Assembly (NCBI RefSeq): GCF_000820145.1
Contig: NZ_CDBW01000033.1
Coordinates: 16,511 to 80,510 of the forward strand
Origin: Aeromonas sobria
GTDB lineage: Bacteria > Pseudomonadota > Gammaproteobacteria > Enterobacterales > Aeromonadaceae
DNA: 64,000 nt
Direction: 5' to 3'
Position numbers and translations under genes: made by a program. The notes under the pieces were generated by a model that saw nothing but the letters and a program-made list of their open reading frames with translations, was not told where the DNA came from and ran no database searches. Positions within the stretch are counted from its first letter, which is position 1. The number at the start of each line of letters is the position of its first letter. This document shows positions 39,124 to 46,699 of the stretch, in pieces.

Positions 39124-39170
39124 TTCCCGGCTATTCAAACCCGGCCATTCCTTATCGATGGCCAGCCATA

Positions 39171-39203
39171 AAAAAACGGAGCGCGATGCGCTCCGTTTTT
39201 TTG
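39171..39203. terminator. Bidirectional terminator between waaA and ulaA
   Basis: AAAAAACGGAGCGC and GCGCTCCGTTTTTT pair around GAT, with T on one side and A on the other, between convergent genes. Confidence 0.9.
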
Positions 39204-39219
39204 TTGGCGATGGCCGGGA

Positions 39220-40479
39220 TTAGCGAACGATCAGCCCCAGCAGGATGCCCAGCACCCCGAAGTCGGAGTCGCTGAAGGTGGTGTTGGCAAAGCCGAGGTC
39301 GCCCAGCACCGGCAGCAGGAACACCGGCAGAATGGTGAGCAGCAGCAGGCCGTTGGCGAAGGAGCCCAGAATGGCGCCACGACGGCCACCGGTGGCGTTG
39401 CCGAACACCCCGGCGGCGGCGCCGACGAAGAAGTGCGGTACCACGCCCGGGATGATGACGGTCAGCCCCATCACGTAGAGCAGCGCCATCCCCACCAGAC
39501 CGGCGGCAAAGCTCGACAGGAAGCCGATCAGCACGGCGTTGGGGGCGTAAGGGAAGACGATGGGGCAGTCGAGCGCCGGTTTGGCGTTCGGTACCGGTTT
39601 GTCGGAGATCCCTTTGAAGGCCGGTACGATCTCGGCGATGACCATCCGCACACCCTGCAGGATGACGTAGACGCCAGCTGCGAAGGTGATGGACTGCATC
39701 AGGGAGAACATCAGCCAGTGTTTGCCCTTGGCAACGCTGGTCACAAACTCGGGACCCGCGAAGGCGGCGGTCACCAGGAAGATGATGCCCATGGTGAAGG
39801 AGATGGCCACTGGGGTGTCGCGCAGGAACAGCAGGCTCTTGGGTACCTGCACATCTTCACAGCTGTGGGCCTTGTTGCCGAATTTGGCGCCGATCAGGGC
39901 GGAGAGCACGTAGGAGCAGGTGGAGAAGTGGCCCAGTGCCACATCATCGGAGCCGGTGATCTGTCTCATGAACGGCTGGGCAATCGCCGGGAAGAAGACC
40001 ATGGCTACGCCAACCACCAGGCTGCCGACCGCGATGAGCGAAATGCCGCTCATGCCACCGGCAGAGAGGATTACCGCCACCATCATCGACATGAAGAGGG
40101 TGTGGTGGCCGGTCAGGAAGATGAATTTCCACGGGGTCAGACGGGCGATCAGGATGTTCACCAGCATGGCGAAGAACATGATCATCGCCATCTCTTTGCC
40201 AAACGAGGTTTGGGCGATGGAGACGATGGCCTCGTTGTTGGGCACCACGCCCTTGATGCCGAAGGCGTGCTGGAAGATGACGGCGAAGTCACCCAGCGAG
40301 TTGATCACCAGGGTGGCACCGGCCCCCAGAATGACAAAACCCATGATGGTCTTGACCGTGCCCTTGATGCACTCGGTCACCGGTTTTTTCTGGGCTATCA
40401 GGCCAATAAGTGCAATCAGGCCAACCAGTACGGCGGGCTCTGACAGCACGTCAAACATCAGAAAATTGAAAAATTCCAT
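39220..40479 (-). CDS. ulaA: PTS ascorbate-type transporter, component IIC
   Basis: This 419-residue multi-pass protein (about 11 helices) matches UlaA/SgaT, the membrane channel of the L-ascorbate phosphotransferase system. Recognisable segments are ITGSDDVALGHFSTCSYVLS and the Gly-rich TGGRRGAILGSFANG. ATG 40479 is chosen over an upstream frame start because the conserved protein starts there. It is third in an operon of IIA, IIB and IIC. The ascorbate specificity is by family; the regulator next door is unusual for ascorbate. Confidence 0.9.
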   Translation of the reverse strand: MEFFNFLMFDVLSEPAVLVGLIALIGLIAQKKPVTECIKGTVKTIMGFVILGAGATLVINSLGDFAVIFQHAFGIKGVVPNNEAIVSIAQTSFGKEMAMIMFFAMLVNILIARLTPWKFIFLTGHHTLFMSMMVAVILSAGGMSGISLIAVGSLVVGVAMVFFPAIAQPFMRQITGSDDVALGHFSTCSYVLSALIGAKFGNKAHSCEDVQVPKSLLFLRDTPVAISFTMGIIFLVTAAFAGPEFVTSVAKGKHWLMFSLMQSITFAAGVYVILQGVRMVIAEIVPAFKGISDKPVPNAKPALDCPIVFPYAPNAVLIGFLSSFAAGLVGMALLYVMGLTVIIPGVVPHFFVGAAAGVFGNATGGRRGAILGSFANGLLLLTILPVFLLPVLGDLGFANTTFSDSDFGVLGILLGLIVR

Positions 40480-40530
40480 GGTCAGCTCCTGGCAATGGAA
40501 GATGCGGCCCGCAGGCCGCATGGAGGATGC

Positions 40531-40818
40531 TTAGAGGGCGCCCAGTTCGCGCAGGGCGGTGGAGAGCTGCTCTTTCATGGCGACCTTGTCGACCATGTTG
40601 GCGAGAGTCACCAGTCGGCCATTGACGCCCATGGATTGCAGTTGCTCGGCGATGTCGCGAGTGGCGACAAAGATCTCGGCGGTTTCGCTGCCGGCGGAGG
40701 CCAGATCGCGGTGATCCACTTCGGCCGTGACTGCCAGCTCTTTCAGGATGCTCTTGATGCTCATTTCCATCATCAGGCTGGTGCCCAGACCGTGACCGCA
40801 TACAACCAGAATTTTCAT
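40531..40818 (-). CDS. ulaB: PTS ascorbate-type component IIB
   Basis: This 95-residue cytosolic protein has the phosphorylated cysteine in ILVVCGHGLGTSLMME (Cys 7 or 8), typical of the lactose/ascorbate IIB class. It receives phosphate from IIA and passes it to the sugar. It lies 51 bases upstream of ulaA on the same strand. Confidence 0.93.
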   Translation of the reverse strand: MKILVVCGHGLGTSLMMEMSIKSILKELAVTAEVDHRDLASAGSETAEIFVATRDIAEQLQSMGVNGRLVTLANMVDKVAMKEQLSTALRELGAL

Positions 40819-40853
40819 CGTCTCTTCCTTTGTCAGGTGCGCCTTGGCGCAGA

Positions 40854-41297
40854 TCAGTAGCGCGCCAGAATGCGCAAGATGTCGTCTTTGGTGTCGGCCG
40901 CAATGATGGCCGCCACGTCCTCTTCATTCATAAACAGCTCGGCCAGCTGGGCGATGGTCTCCACATGGGAGTTGCTGTCGCTGGCTGCCAGGGTCACCAA
41001 TAGCTGGACCGGGTCGTTGCCTTCGGAATCAAAGTTGACCCCCTGCTTGATGACGGTCAGCCCCAGACCCAGCCGGTTGACCCCATCCTCGGGGCGAGCG
41101 TGGGGCATCGCCAGACCGGGGCCCAGTACGTAGTAGGGGCCGAGCTCTTCGTGGGAGCGAAACAGCGCCGCCACATAGGAGGGTTCGATGGTGCCATTGG
41201 CCAGCAGGGGCGCCGTTGCCAGCTCGATGGCGTGGCGCCAGTCGCGAGCGGCAGGTTCGATGCGGATGACATCCTCGGTCAGCAGTTGAGTCAGCAT
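40854..41297 (-). CDS. ulaC: PTS ascorbate-type component IIA
   Basis: The 147 residues match the mannitol/fructose-like IIA domain with the phosphorylated histidine in GPGLAMPHARPEDGV. It is the first gene of the operon (order IIA-IIB-IIC, the reverse of E. coli ulaABC). No ascorbate-6-phosphate catabolic genes (ulaD, E, F or G) are nearby. Confidence 0.92.
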   Translation of the reverse strand: MLTQLLTEDVIRIEPAARDWRHAIELATAPLLANGTIEPSYVAALFRSHEELGPYYVLGPGLAMPHARPEDGVNRLGLGLTVIKQGVNFDSEGNDPVQLLVTLAASDSNSHVETIAQLAELFMNEEDVAAIIAADTKDDILRILARY

Positions 41298-41373
41298 GGT
41301 GGTGATCCGGCTAGTTAAGATGGGGCCAATCTAACGATCTTGTCGCCGGGAAACTGTGAGGGTGATCGCGAAA

Positions 41374-41422
41374 GTTAGCGCTATCAGATAGCGCTAACAT
41401 GAAACTGTGATAGCGCTATCAC
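41374..41422. promoter_or_regulatory. Three TAGCGCTA palindromes: operator array of the ula/LacI intergenic region
   Basis: A perfect 25-base dyad at 41,374-41,398 (12-base arms GTTAGCGCTATC and GATAGCGCTAAC around one A) holds two TAGCGCTA cores at 41,376 and 41,389. A 16-base palindrome GTGATAGCGCTATCAC at 41,407-41,422 holds a third. Central-CG palindromes of this kind are typical LacI-family operators. A TGTGA with a weak partner at 41,355-41,370 might be a CRP site. Confidence 0.8.
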
Positions 41423-41548
41423 TTCATCCATTAACGGGAGTCATCTTGCCCCCGTGATCCGGGAAAGAGGGTAGAATCGGCCCTGAGCAAATAGTCAGTG
41501 CCGCACTTTTGCCTTAAAGTGGGCAGCCGCAAGTCAAGGATGGGATGG

Positions 41549-42571
41549 ATGTCAGAAGCAAAGAAGCGCCGTAGCACGGGTCGGGTGACCCTCAATGATG
41601 TGGCTCAGCTGGCCGGGGTGGGAGCCATGACGGTCTCCCGCGCCCTGCGTACCCCCGAGATGGTCTCCGACAAGATGCGCGAGCGTATCGACGCTGCGGT
41701 GGAAGAGCTCGGCTACATTCCCAACCGGGCGGCTGGGGCGCTGGCGTCTGCTACCTCCCAGACCATCGTAGTGATCGTCCCCAGTCTGGCGGAAGCGGGT
41801 TGTGGCGAGATGATCGCCGGTCTGCAGCAGACCCTGCTCGATGAGGGCTACCAGATCATGTTGGGGGATGCCCAGCACCTGAGGCAGCAGGAAGAGAGCC
41901 TGCTGACCAGCTTCCTGCAGCACAATCCGGCGGCGGTGGTGCTGTTTGGCGGCGATCTCGGCGAGACGATCCGGGCCCGCTTGAAAGCTTCTCGTCTGCC
42001 GGTGGTGGAAGTGGGGGCCATGGCCCGCAGCCCTATCGACATGAATGTGGGGGTTTCCAATTTCGATGCCGGTTATCAGCTGACCCGTCACCTGATTGAG
42101 CGGGGTTATCGCAATATCGGTTTTCTCTGTGCCCGTCAGGAGCAGTGGATGCTGCAACAGCGGATGCAGGGCTGGCAGAAGGCGCTGCTCGACAATTACC
42201 TCTCCCCCGATGCCATCATCAACACCTCGGAGCGGCCCAGCTTCAGCACTGGCGCCACCATGCTGGGGGAGTTTCTGCTGCGCTGGCCCGAGCTGGATGC
42301 GCTGATCTGCGTTAACGACGAGCTGGCGGCGGGCGTGCTGTTCGAGTGCCAGCGGCGCCATCTCGCTGTGCCCGGCAAGCTGGCCATCGCCGGATTCGAC
42401 GATCTGGATGTGGCGCGCGCCTGTTATCCAACCCTCACTTCGGTCAAGATCCCCTATCGCAAAATGGGGCAGGAGGCCGCCGAGCTGATCCTGCGCCAGC
42501 TGGCCGGGGAGTCCGTGAGCGGTACTGCTCTGGCTCTCGATTTTCAGCTGCAAAAGCGCCAAAGCAGCTGA
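41549..42571 (+). CDS. LacI family transcriptional regulator
   Basis: The 340 residues have the LacI helix-turn-helix and hinge (VTLNDVAQLAGVGAMTVSRA at about 12-31, then a hinge with PNRAAGAL) and a sugar-binding periplasmic fold. The sequence is close to gluconate-type GntR repressors. ATG 41549 follows AAGGA. It is divergent from ulaCBA across the TAGCGCTA array, so it probably represses that operon and itself until an inducer binds. E. coli controls ula with the DeoR-type UlaR instead, so the inducer here is uncertain. Confidence 0.9.
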   Translation: MSEAKKRRSTGRVTLNDVAQLAGVGAMTVSRALRTPEMVSDKMRERIDAAVEELGYIPNRAAGALASATSQTIVVIVPSLAEAGCGEMIAGLQQTLLDEGYQIMLGDAQHLRQQEESLLTSFLQHNPAAVVLFGGDLGETIRARLKASRLPVVEVGAMARSPIDMNVGVSNFDAGYQLTRHLIERGYRNIGFLCARQEQWMLQQRMQGWQKALLDNYLSPDAIINTSERPSFSTGATMLGEFLLRWPELDALICVNDELAAGVLFECQRRHLAVPGKLAIAGFDDLDVARACYPTLTSVKIPYRKMGQEAAELILRQLAGESVSGTALALDFQLQKRQSS

Positions 42572-42603
42572 CCCCCATTTCACACGTCATCAAAGAGGCA
42601 ACC

Positions 42604-43584
42604 ATGTTCAAGGCTCTGTTACTGGAAAACCAAGACGGCAAGACTGTTCCAACCCTGACCCGGCTGGCCGAGAGCCAGTTGCCGGAAGGTGAAGTGCGGG
42701 TGGCGGTCGCCTACAGCTCCATCAACTACAAGGATGGGCTGGCCATCACCGGCAAGGGCAAGATAGTGCGCCAGTGGCCGCTGGTGCCCGGTATCGACTT
42801 CGCCGGTACCGTGCTCGAATCTGCCGACAGCCGTTATCAGCCTGGCGACAAGGTGGTGCTGACCGGCTGGGGTGTGGGGGAAGGGCATTGGGGTGGCATG
42901 GCCGAACAGGCGCGGGTCAAGGGGGACTGGCTGGTGCCGCTGCCCGCTGGGCTGGATGAGCGGCAGGCCATGTGCATCGGCACCGCTGGTCTCACCGCCA
43001 TGCTCTGCGTGCTGGCGCTGGAAGAGGCGGGCATTACTCCCGAAAGCGGCGAGGTGCTGGTCACCGGCGCGGCGGGCGGTGTGGGTTCCACCTCGGTTGC
43101 GCTGCTGGCAGCCCTTGGCTATCAGGTCGCGGCGCTGACCGGTCGTCCCGAAGAGCAGGGCGCCATGCTGACCGAGCTGGGTGCCAGTCGCATCGTGCCA
43201 CGCAGTGAACTGCTGGTGCCCGCCAAACCGCTGGAGAAGCAGCTGTGGGCCGCTGCCATCGACACCGTTGGTAGTCAGGTGCTGGCCAAGTTGCTGGCCC
43301 AGATGAACTATGGCGGCGCCGTGGCGGCCTGCGGGCTGGCGGGCGGCTTCGATCTGCCGACCAGCGTGATGCCCTTCATCCTGCGCAACGTGCGCCTGCA
43401 GGGGGTCGATTCGGTGCTGTGCCCGTTTGAACGTCGTCAACTGGCGTGGCAGCGACTGGCGCAGGATCTGCCCGCCAGCTTCTTCGCACAGGCTGTCACC
43501 GAGATTGGGCTGGAGCAGGTGGTCGCGGCCGCCGAGGCCATTACCCTGGGTCAGATTGCCGGCCGCACCCTGGTCAAACTTTGA
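42604..43584 (+). CDS. acuI: Acrylyl-CoA reductase (NADPH), AcuI/YhdH family
   Basis: AcuI reduces acrylyl-CoA to propionyl-CoA and detoxifies acrylate-derived intermediates. The 326-residue medium-chain dehydrogenase has the YhdH features VAYSSINYKDGLAITGKG, the PGIDFAGTV segment and NADPH-binding VTGAAGGVGSTSVALLAALG. Catalytic zinc ligands are absent, as expected in this group. It starts 32 bases after the LacI-type gene and may be co-transcribed, but the functions look unrelated. Confidence 0.9.
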   Translation: MFKALLLENQDGKTVPTLTRLAESQLPEGEVRVAVAYSSINYKDGLAITGKGKIVRQWPLVPGIDFAGTVLESADSRYQPGDKVVLTGWGVGEGHWGGMAEQARVKGDWLVPLPAGLDERQAMCIGTAGLTAMLCVLALEEAGITPESGEVLVTGAAGGVGSTSVALLAALGYQVAALTGRPEEQGAMLTELGASRIVPRSELLVPAKPLEKQLWAAAIDTVGSQVLAKLLAQMNYGGAVAACGLAGGFDLPTSVMPFILRNVRLQGVDSVLCPFERRQLAWQRLAQDLPASFFAQAVTEIGLEQVVAAAEAITLGQIAGRTLVKL

Positions 43585-43658
43585 TCTCACCTTGACTGGC
43601 GAGCCCGACATTTCCGGATAAAATTGGAGTGCGGGTGAACTATCCAAGGAGAGTGAAG

Positions 43659-43784
43659 ATGGGTGGACACAAGCCGGATTACGACTCCTCTGATGACGAG
43701 TGGGATCCGGAATCCTGGGAAGAAGAGCTGGATCAATGGGAAGATGAAAGCTGGCAGGATGATGACACTTTCGATGACCAGTGA
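43659..43784 (+). CDS. Very acidic 41-residue protein
   Basis: The peptide starts MGGHKPDYDSSDDEWDPE and is almost entirely D, E, W, S and Q, with no signal peptide. AAGGAGAG seven bases upstream is a strong ribosome binding site, and a rho-independent terminator follows 18 bases after the stop, so it is a real gene unit. I do not recognise a function. Confidence 0.7.
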   Translation: MGGHKPDYDSSDDEWDPESWEEELDQWEDESWQDDDTFDDQ

Positions 43785-43802
43785 ACCACAGCATTAAATG
43801 AA

Positions 43803-43832
43803 CAGGCGGGCTTTGGCCCGCCTGATTTTTTT
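43803..43832 (+). terminator. Terminator after the acidic small protein
   Basis: CAGGCGGGC and GCCCGCCTG pair around TTTG, followed by ATTTTTTT. Confidence 0.92.
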
Positions 43833-43920
43833 GCCGCGCTCACAAGGTTGACTGTTCGCCCTTGGTCAGTGCCGGGCCGCTGGGTAGAATGAACTGCCCA
43901 AATGACACTCAAGGATGACT

Positions 43921-44253
43921 ATGCGACTCACCATCATACTGTTGGCTGCCCTGCTGGGTGGCTGCGTCTCGAACGATGATCCCTGCGAGAAGGTGTGGAG
44001 CGAGGTGGGGGAGGCGGATGGCAAACTGGGCTTCACCAGTGAGCGGATCGAGTTTCATCAGGATCAGTGTGGCAAGAAGGTGGATGCCGAGCTATGGGAG
44101 CAGGGACGCCAGAAGGGGCTGGCCTGGTATTGCCGCCCTGAGCATCTCTATCTGGCTGGCCGCTCCGGCAGTGAATATCGCGGTGTCTGCCCCAACGATA
44201 CCCAGGCGCGCAGATTATTCGATCAGGGGCGTCACGGCTGGACTGATCAATAA
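43921..44253 (+). CDS. DUF2799 family lipoprotein
   Basis: This 110-residue protein has a lipoprotein signal (LLAALLGGC, lipid-modified Cys at about 15) and the DUF2799 pattern ADGKLGF, then ELWEQGRQKGLAWYCRPEHL and SEYRGVCP. DUF2799 lipoproteins are envelope proteins of unknown function. AAGGA five bases before ATG 43921 fixes the start. Confidence 0.85.
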   Translation: MRLTIILLAALLGGCVSNDDPCEKVWSEVGEADGKLGFTSERIEFHQDQCGKKVDAELWEQGRQKGLAWYCRPEHLYLAGRSGSEYRGVCPNDTQARRLFDQGRHGWTDQ

Positions 44254-44272
44254 CGCCCTGGTTGAGAGGGGG

Positions 44273-44437
44273 CTACTCCTCTTTCAAGCGCAGCGGCTGG
44301 CAGAGATAACCCTTGTCATTGGCACTGCGGGCACACTTGCCGCAGACAAACTTGGGTTTGCGCACTATCTTGCGCAACGCCTTGAGATCGGTGGGGATCT
44401 CGTGACGGCGCCACTCACACAGGGTTTTACTGCCCAT
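44273..44437 (-). CDS. Small four-cysteine protein
   Basis: From ATG 44437 (GAGG eight bases upstream) the 54 residues are basic and contain four cysteines (positions 7, 32, 35 and 46) in FVCGKCARSANDKGYLC, which could bind zinc. It converges on the DUF2799 gene. I do not recognise it; it looks like a small conserved protein. Confidence 0.6.
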   Translation of the reverse strand: MGSKTLCEWRRHEIPTDLKALRKIVRKPKFVCGKCARSANDKGYLCQPLRLKEE

Positions 44438-44549
44438 AACGACTACCTCTACGACTCGATGGGCGTATTGTAATCGATTTTCATTTCGAATAAACCGGCG
44501 AAGCTCGCTTATTGGCCGATATGCCAATAAGCGACTGTTTCGGGAGGGA

Positions 44550-44987
44550 TTACTGGTAGAGGAACTTGGTGAAGATGAGCTCGCGCACCGCTTTCTTGCC
44601 GGTCTCTTTCACCAGCAGCTCGTTGACCTTGGTCTCGCACTCCTTGCGCAGCTCTTCGCGGCTGACCAGAGATTTGATCTGATCGGCGCTCTTGCTGCCC
44701 ATCAGGCGGATGATGGTGTCGCGGATCAGCGGGTCATGCTGCTCCAGCAGCTTGAGATCGGCTTCGTTCTCCGCCATCAGCTCCACTGTGACCCGGATAT
44801 AGCCGAGGGTTTTGCCATCGCTCAGGTAGTTGGTGATGATGTCGGGATCGAGCGCGTGGTAGGAGAAGCCCGGCTTGGCGGCCGCTGCGGCCTCTCCCTC
44901 TGCGGGCGGCTCCTCTCCCCCGGATGCGGATACCTGAAGCGCGCCGCAACTCAGTAACAACACCAGCAGAATTTTGAAGATCTTCAT
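44550..44987 (-). CDS. FliL-like protein outside a flagellar cluster
   Basis: The 145 residues have a signal or anchor segment (about 4-22) and an acidic linker. A FliL-type domain follows, with a beta strand ending GYIRVTVELMAENEADLKLL, HDPLIRDTIIRLMGSKSADQ and a C-terminal VRELIFTKFLYQ. FliL works at the flagellar basal body with the stator. No flagellar genes are nearby, so this is a stand-alone paralogue, a situation common in Vibrio and Aeromonas relatives near ubiC. Confidence 0.85.
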   Translation of the reverse strand: MKIFKILLVLLLSCGALQVSASGGEEPPAEGEAAAAAKPGFSYHALDPDIITNYLSDGKTLGYIRVTVELMAENEADLKLLEQHDPLIRDTIIRLMGSKSADQIKSLVSREELRKECETKVNELLVKETGKKAVRELIFTKFLYQ

Positions 44988-45132
44988 ATAGATGGCTCAT
45001 CAGCAAGAGATACCCCATTTTTGATGCTGCCATCGGGGCCGTCAAGCACGGATGTTCTTACATTTCGCTATTGATTTACGGATAATAAACCGGATTTTAA
45101 CCTGAACACGGAAATCTCTGGATGGTGAAGCT

Positions 45133-45669
45133 GTGAAGTCCGAGTTGACTGTTCCCCTCACGCCATTAAGCGGCTGGTTGGCCCCTGAATGTTGCGAGTT
45201 GCCCGCCAGCTTGCGCCCCTGGCTGCTGGAGCCTGGCTCCATGACCCGGCGCCTGCGCCAGCACAATCGCCACTTCTCGGTGGCGTGGCTGGGCAATCAC
45301 CCGGTCGCCCTCACTGCCGATGAGCAGTGGCTGGTGGATTCGGCTTCGCCGGTCGGCACCTGCCGCGAAGTGATCCTGCACGGGGATAGGGGGCCCGCGG
45401 TGCTGGGTTGGACCCTGCTTGCCGATGGCGCGCTGCAAGGGAGCGGCATTGCCGAGCTTGGCGAGCAGCCGCTGGGTGAGCGGATATTTGGCCATGAGCC
45501 TGCCCGCCGCGATCACCTGCAACTGGCGCGCTTCGAGATTGCCGCCAATCCCCGCTGCCCAACAGCCATCGTCTGGGGGCGTCGTTCCCGTCTGTTTCTG
45601 GGGCAATGGCCACTGCTGGTGCACGAGCTGTTTCTGCCCTCTCTCGTCTGTGACAAGGAGCTGGAGTGA
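45133..45669 (+). CDS. ubiC: Chorismate lyase
   Basis: UbiC converts chorismate to 4-hydroxybenzoate, the first committed step of ubiquinone synthesis. The 178 residues carry the conserved [19 protein letters not shown] (substrate Arg) and the C-terminal [11 protein letters not shown] with the catalytic Glu. GTG 45133 is the only fitting start, with GGTGA upstream. Its stop overlaps the ubiA start. Confidence 0.93.
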   Translation: MKSELTVPLTPLSGWLAPECCELPASLRPWLLEPGSMTRRLRQHNRHFSVAWLGNHPVALTADEQWLVDSASPVGTCREVILHGDRGPAVLGWTLLADGALQGSGIAELGEQPLGERIFGHEPARRDHLQLARFEIAANPRCPTAIVWGRRSRLFLGQWPLLVHELFLPSLVCDKELE

Positions 45670-46535
45670 ATTTGTTAACCAAGGAGCGGGGACTTGCCTA
45701 CATGCAGTTGGCCCGCGTCGATAAACCTATAGGCACTCTGCTGCTGCTGTGGCCAACCCTGTGGGCGCTCTGGCTGGCGGCCGGTGGCCTGCCCAATCTC
45801 TGGGTGCTGACCGTGTTTGTGGTCGGAGTCTTTCTGATGCGCTCGGCTGGGTGCGTTATCAACGACTATGCGGATCGCAACTTTGACGGCCACGTCAAAC
45901 GCACTGCTGGTCGGCCCTTGCCCACGGGCAGGGTCAAGCCGTGGGAGGTACTGGCGCTCTTTTTCGTGCTGGCGATCATCTCGTTTGCTCTGGTGCTGAC
46001 CATGAATCCGCTCACCATCAGCCTGTCGTTTGTCGGCTTGCTGCTGGCGGTGAGCTACCCCTTCATGAAGCGTTTTATCTCCAACCCCCAGCTGGTGCTC
46101 GGAATGGCCTTCTCCTGGTCGATCCCGATGGCCTATGCGGCGCAGGCGGATGCCCTGCCGCTGGTGGCCTGGCTACTCTTCTTCGCCAACCTGCTGTGGA
46201 CCGTGGCTTACGACACCCAGTACGCCATGGTGGATCGGGATGACGACCTCAAGCTCGGCCTCAAGTCCAGCGCCATTCTGTTTGGTCGTCATGACAAGCG
46301 GATCATCGGGGCGTTGCAGCTTTCGGCGCTGCTGCTGCTGTTGGCTGTGGGGCATCTGATGCTGTTGGGTGGTTGGTATTACTGGGGATTGCTGGGGGCG
46401 GCGGTGCTGTTTGTCTATCAGCAGCGGCTTATTCGCGAGCGGCAGCGGGACGCCTGCTTCCAGGCGTTTCTCAATAACAACTATGTGGGGGCGCTGGTGT
46501 TTGCCGGTCTGGTGCTTGACTACCTGCTGGCGTGA
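45666..46535 (+). CDS. ubiA: 4-Hydroxybenzoate octaprenyltransferase
   Basis: UbiA joins the prenyl chain to 4-hydroxybenzoate in the inner membrane. The 289 residues have about nine helices, [20 protein letters not shown] near the start, and the two Asp-rich motifs NDYADRNFD and DRDDDLKLG that hold magnesium. It starts at GTG 45666, overlapping the ubiC stop by three bases (GTGA), so translation is coupled. Confidence 0.96.
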   Translation: MNLLTKERGLAYMQLARVDKPIGTLLLLWPTLWALWLAAGGLPNLWVLTVFVVGVFLMRSAGCVINDYADRNFDGHVKRTAGRPLPTGRVKPWEVLALFFVLAIISFALVLTMNPLTISLSFVGLLLAVSYPFMKRFISNPQLVLGMAFSWSIPMAYAAQADALPLVAWLLFFANLLWTVAYDTQYAMVDRDDDLKLGLKSSAILFGRHDKRIIGALQLSALLLLLAVGHLMLLGGWYYWGLLGAAVLFVYQQRLIRERQRDACFQAFLNNNYVGALVFAGLVLDYLLA

Positions 46536-46655
46536 TAACGTACTGAGTCACGCGGAATAAAAAAGAGGGTCGCGTGTTGGGGTGCTGTTGTTTGCCGGTC
46601 TGGTGCTCGGCTACACACTGCTGACGCGATAGCGCCCTGAGTAAAACTGAATGAA
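46487..46655 (+). repeat. Partial tandem duplication of the ubiA 3' end
   Basis: The last 50 bases of ubiA plus about 30 bases after it (from 46,487) are repeated imperfectly from about 46,578, at an offset of 91. The exact shared block is TTTGCCGGTCTGGTGCT (46,500 and 46,591), with CTGAGT and GAAT-AAAAAA blocks further on. The second copy lies outside the gene. Confidence 0.8.
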
Positions 46656-46656
46656 A

Positions 46657-46685
46657 AAAGAAGGCCGCATGATGCGGCCTTCTTT
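46657..46685. terminator. Bidirectional terminator between ubiA and plsB
   Basis: AAAGAAGGCCGCAT and ATGCGGCCTTCTTT form a long stem between convergent genes, with A and T runs outside. Confidence 0.85.
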
Positions 46686-46699
46686 GTTTGCGTTGCAGG

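Noticed and set aside
37786..39138. 450-codon frame on the minus strand
   Set aside because: It is antisense to waaA; shadow composition rich in Gln, His and Gly.
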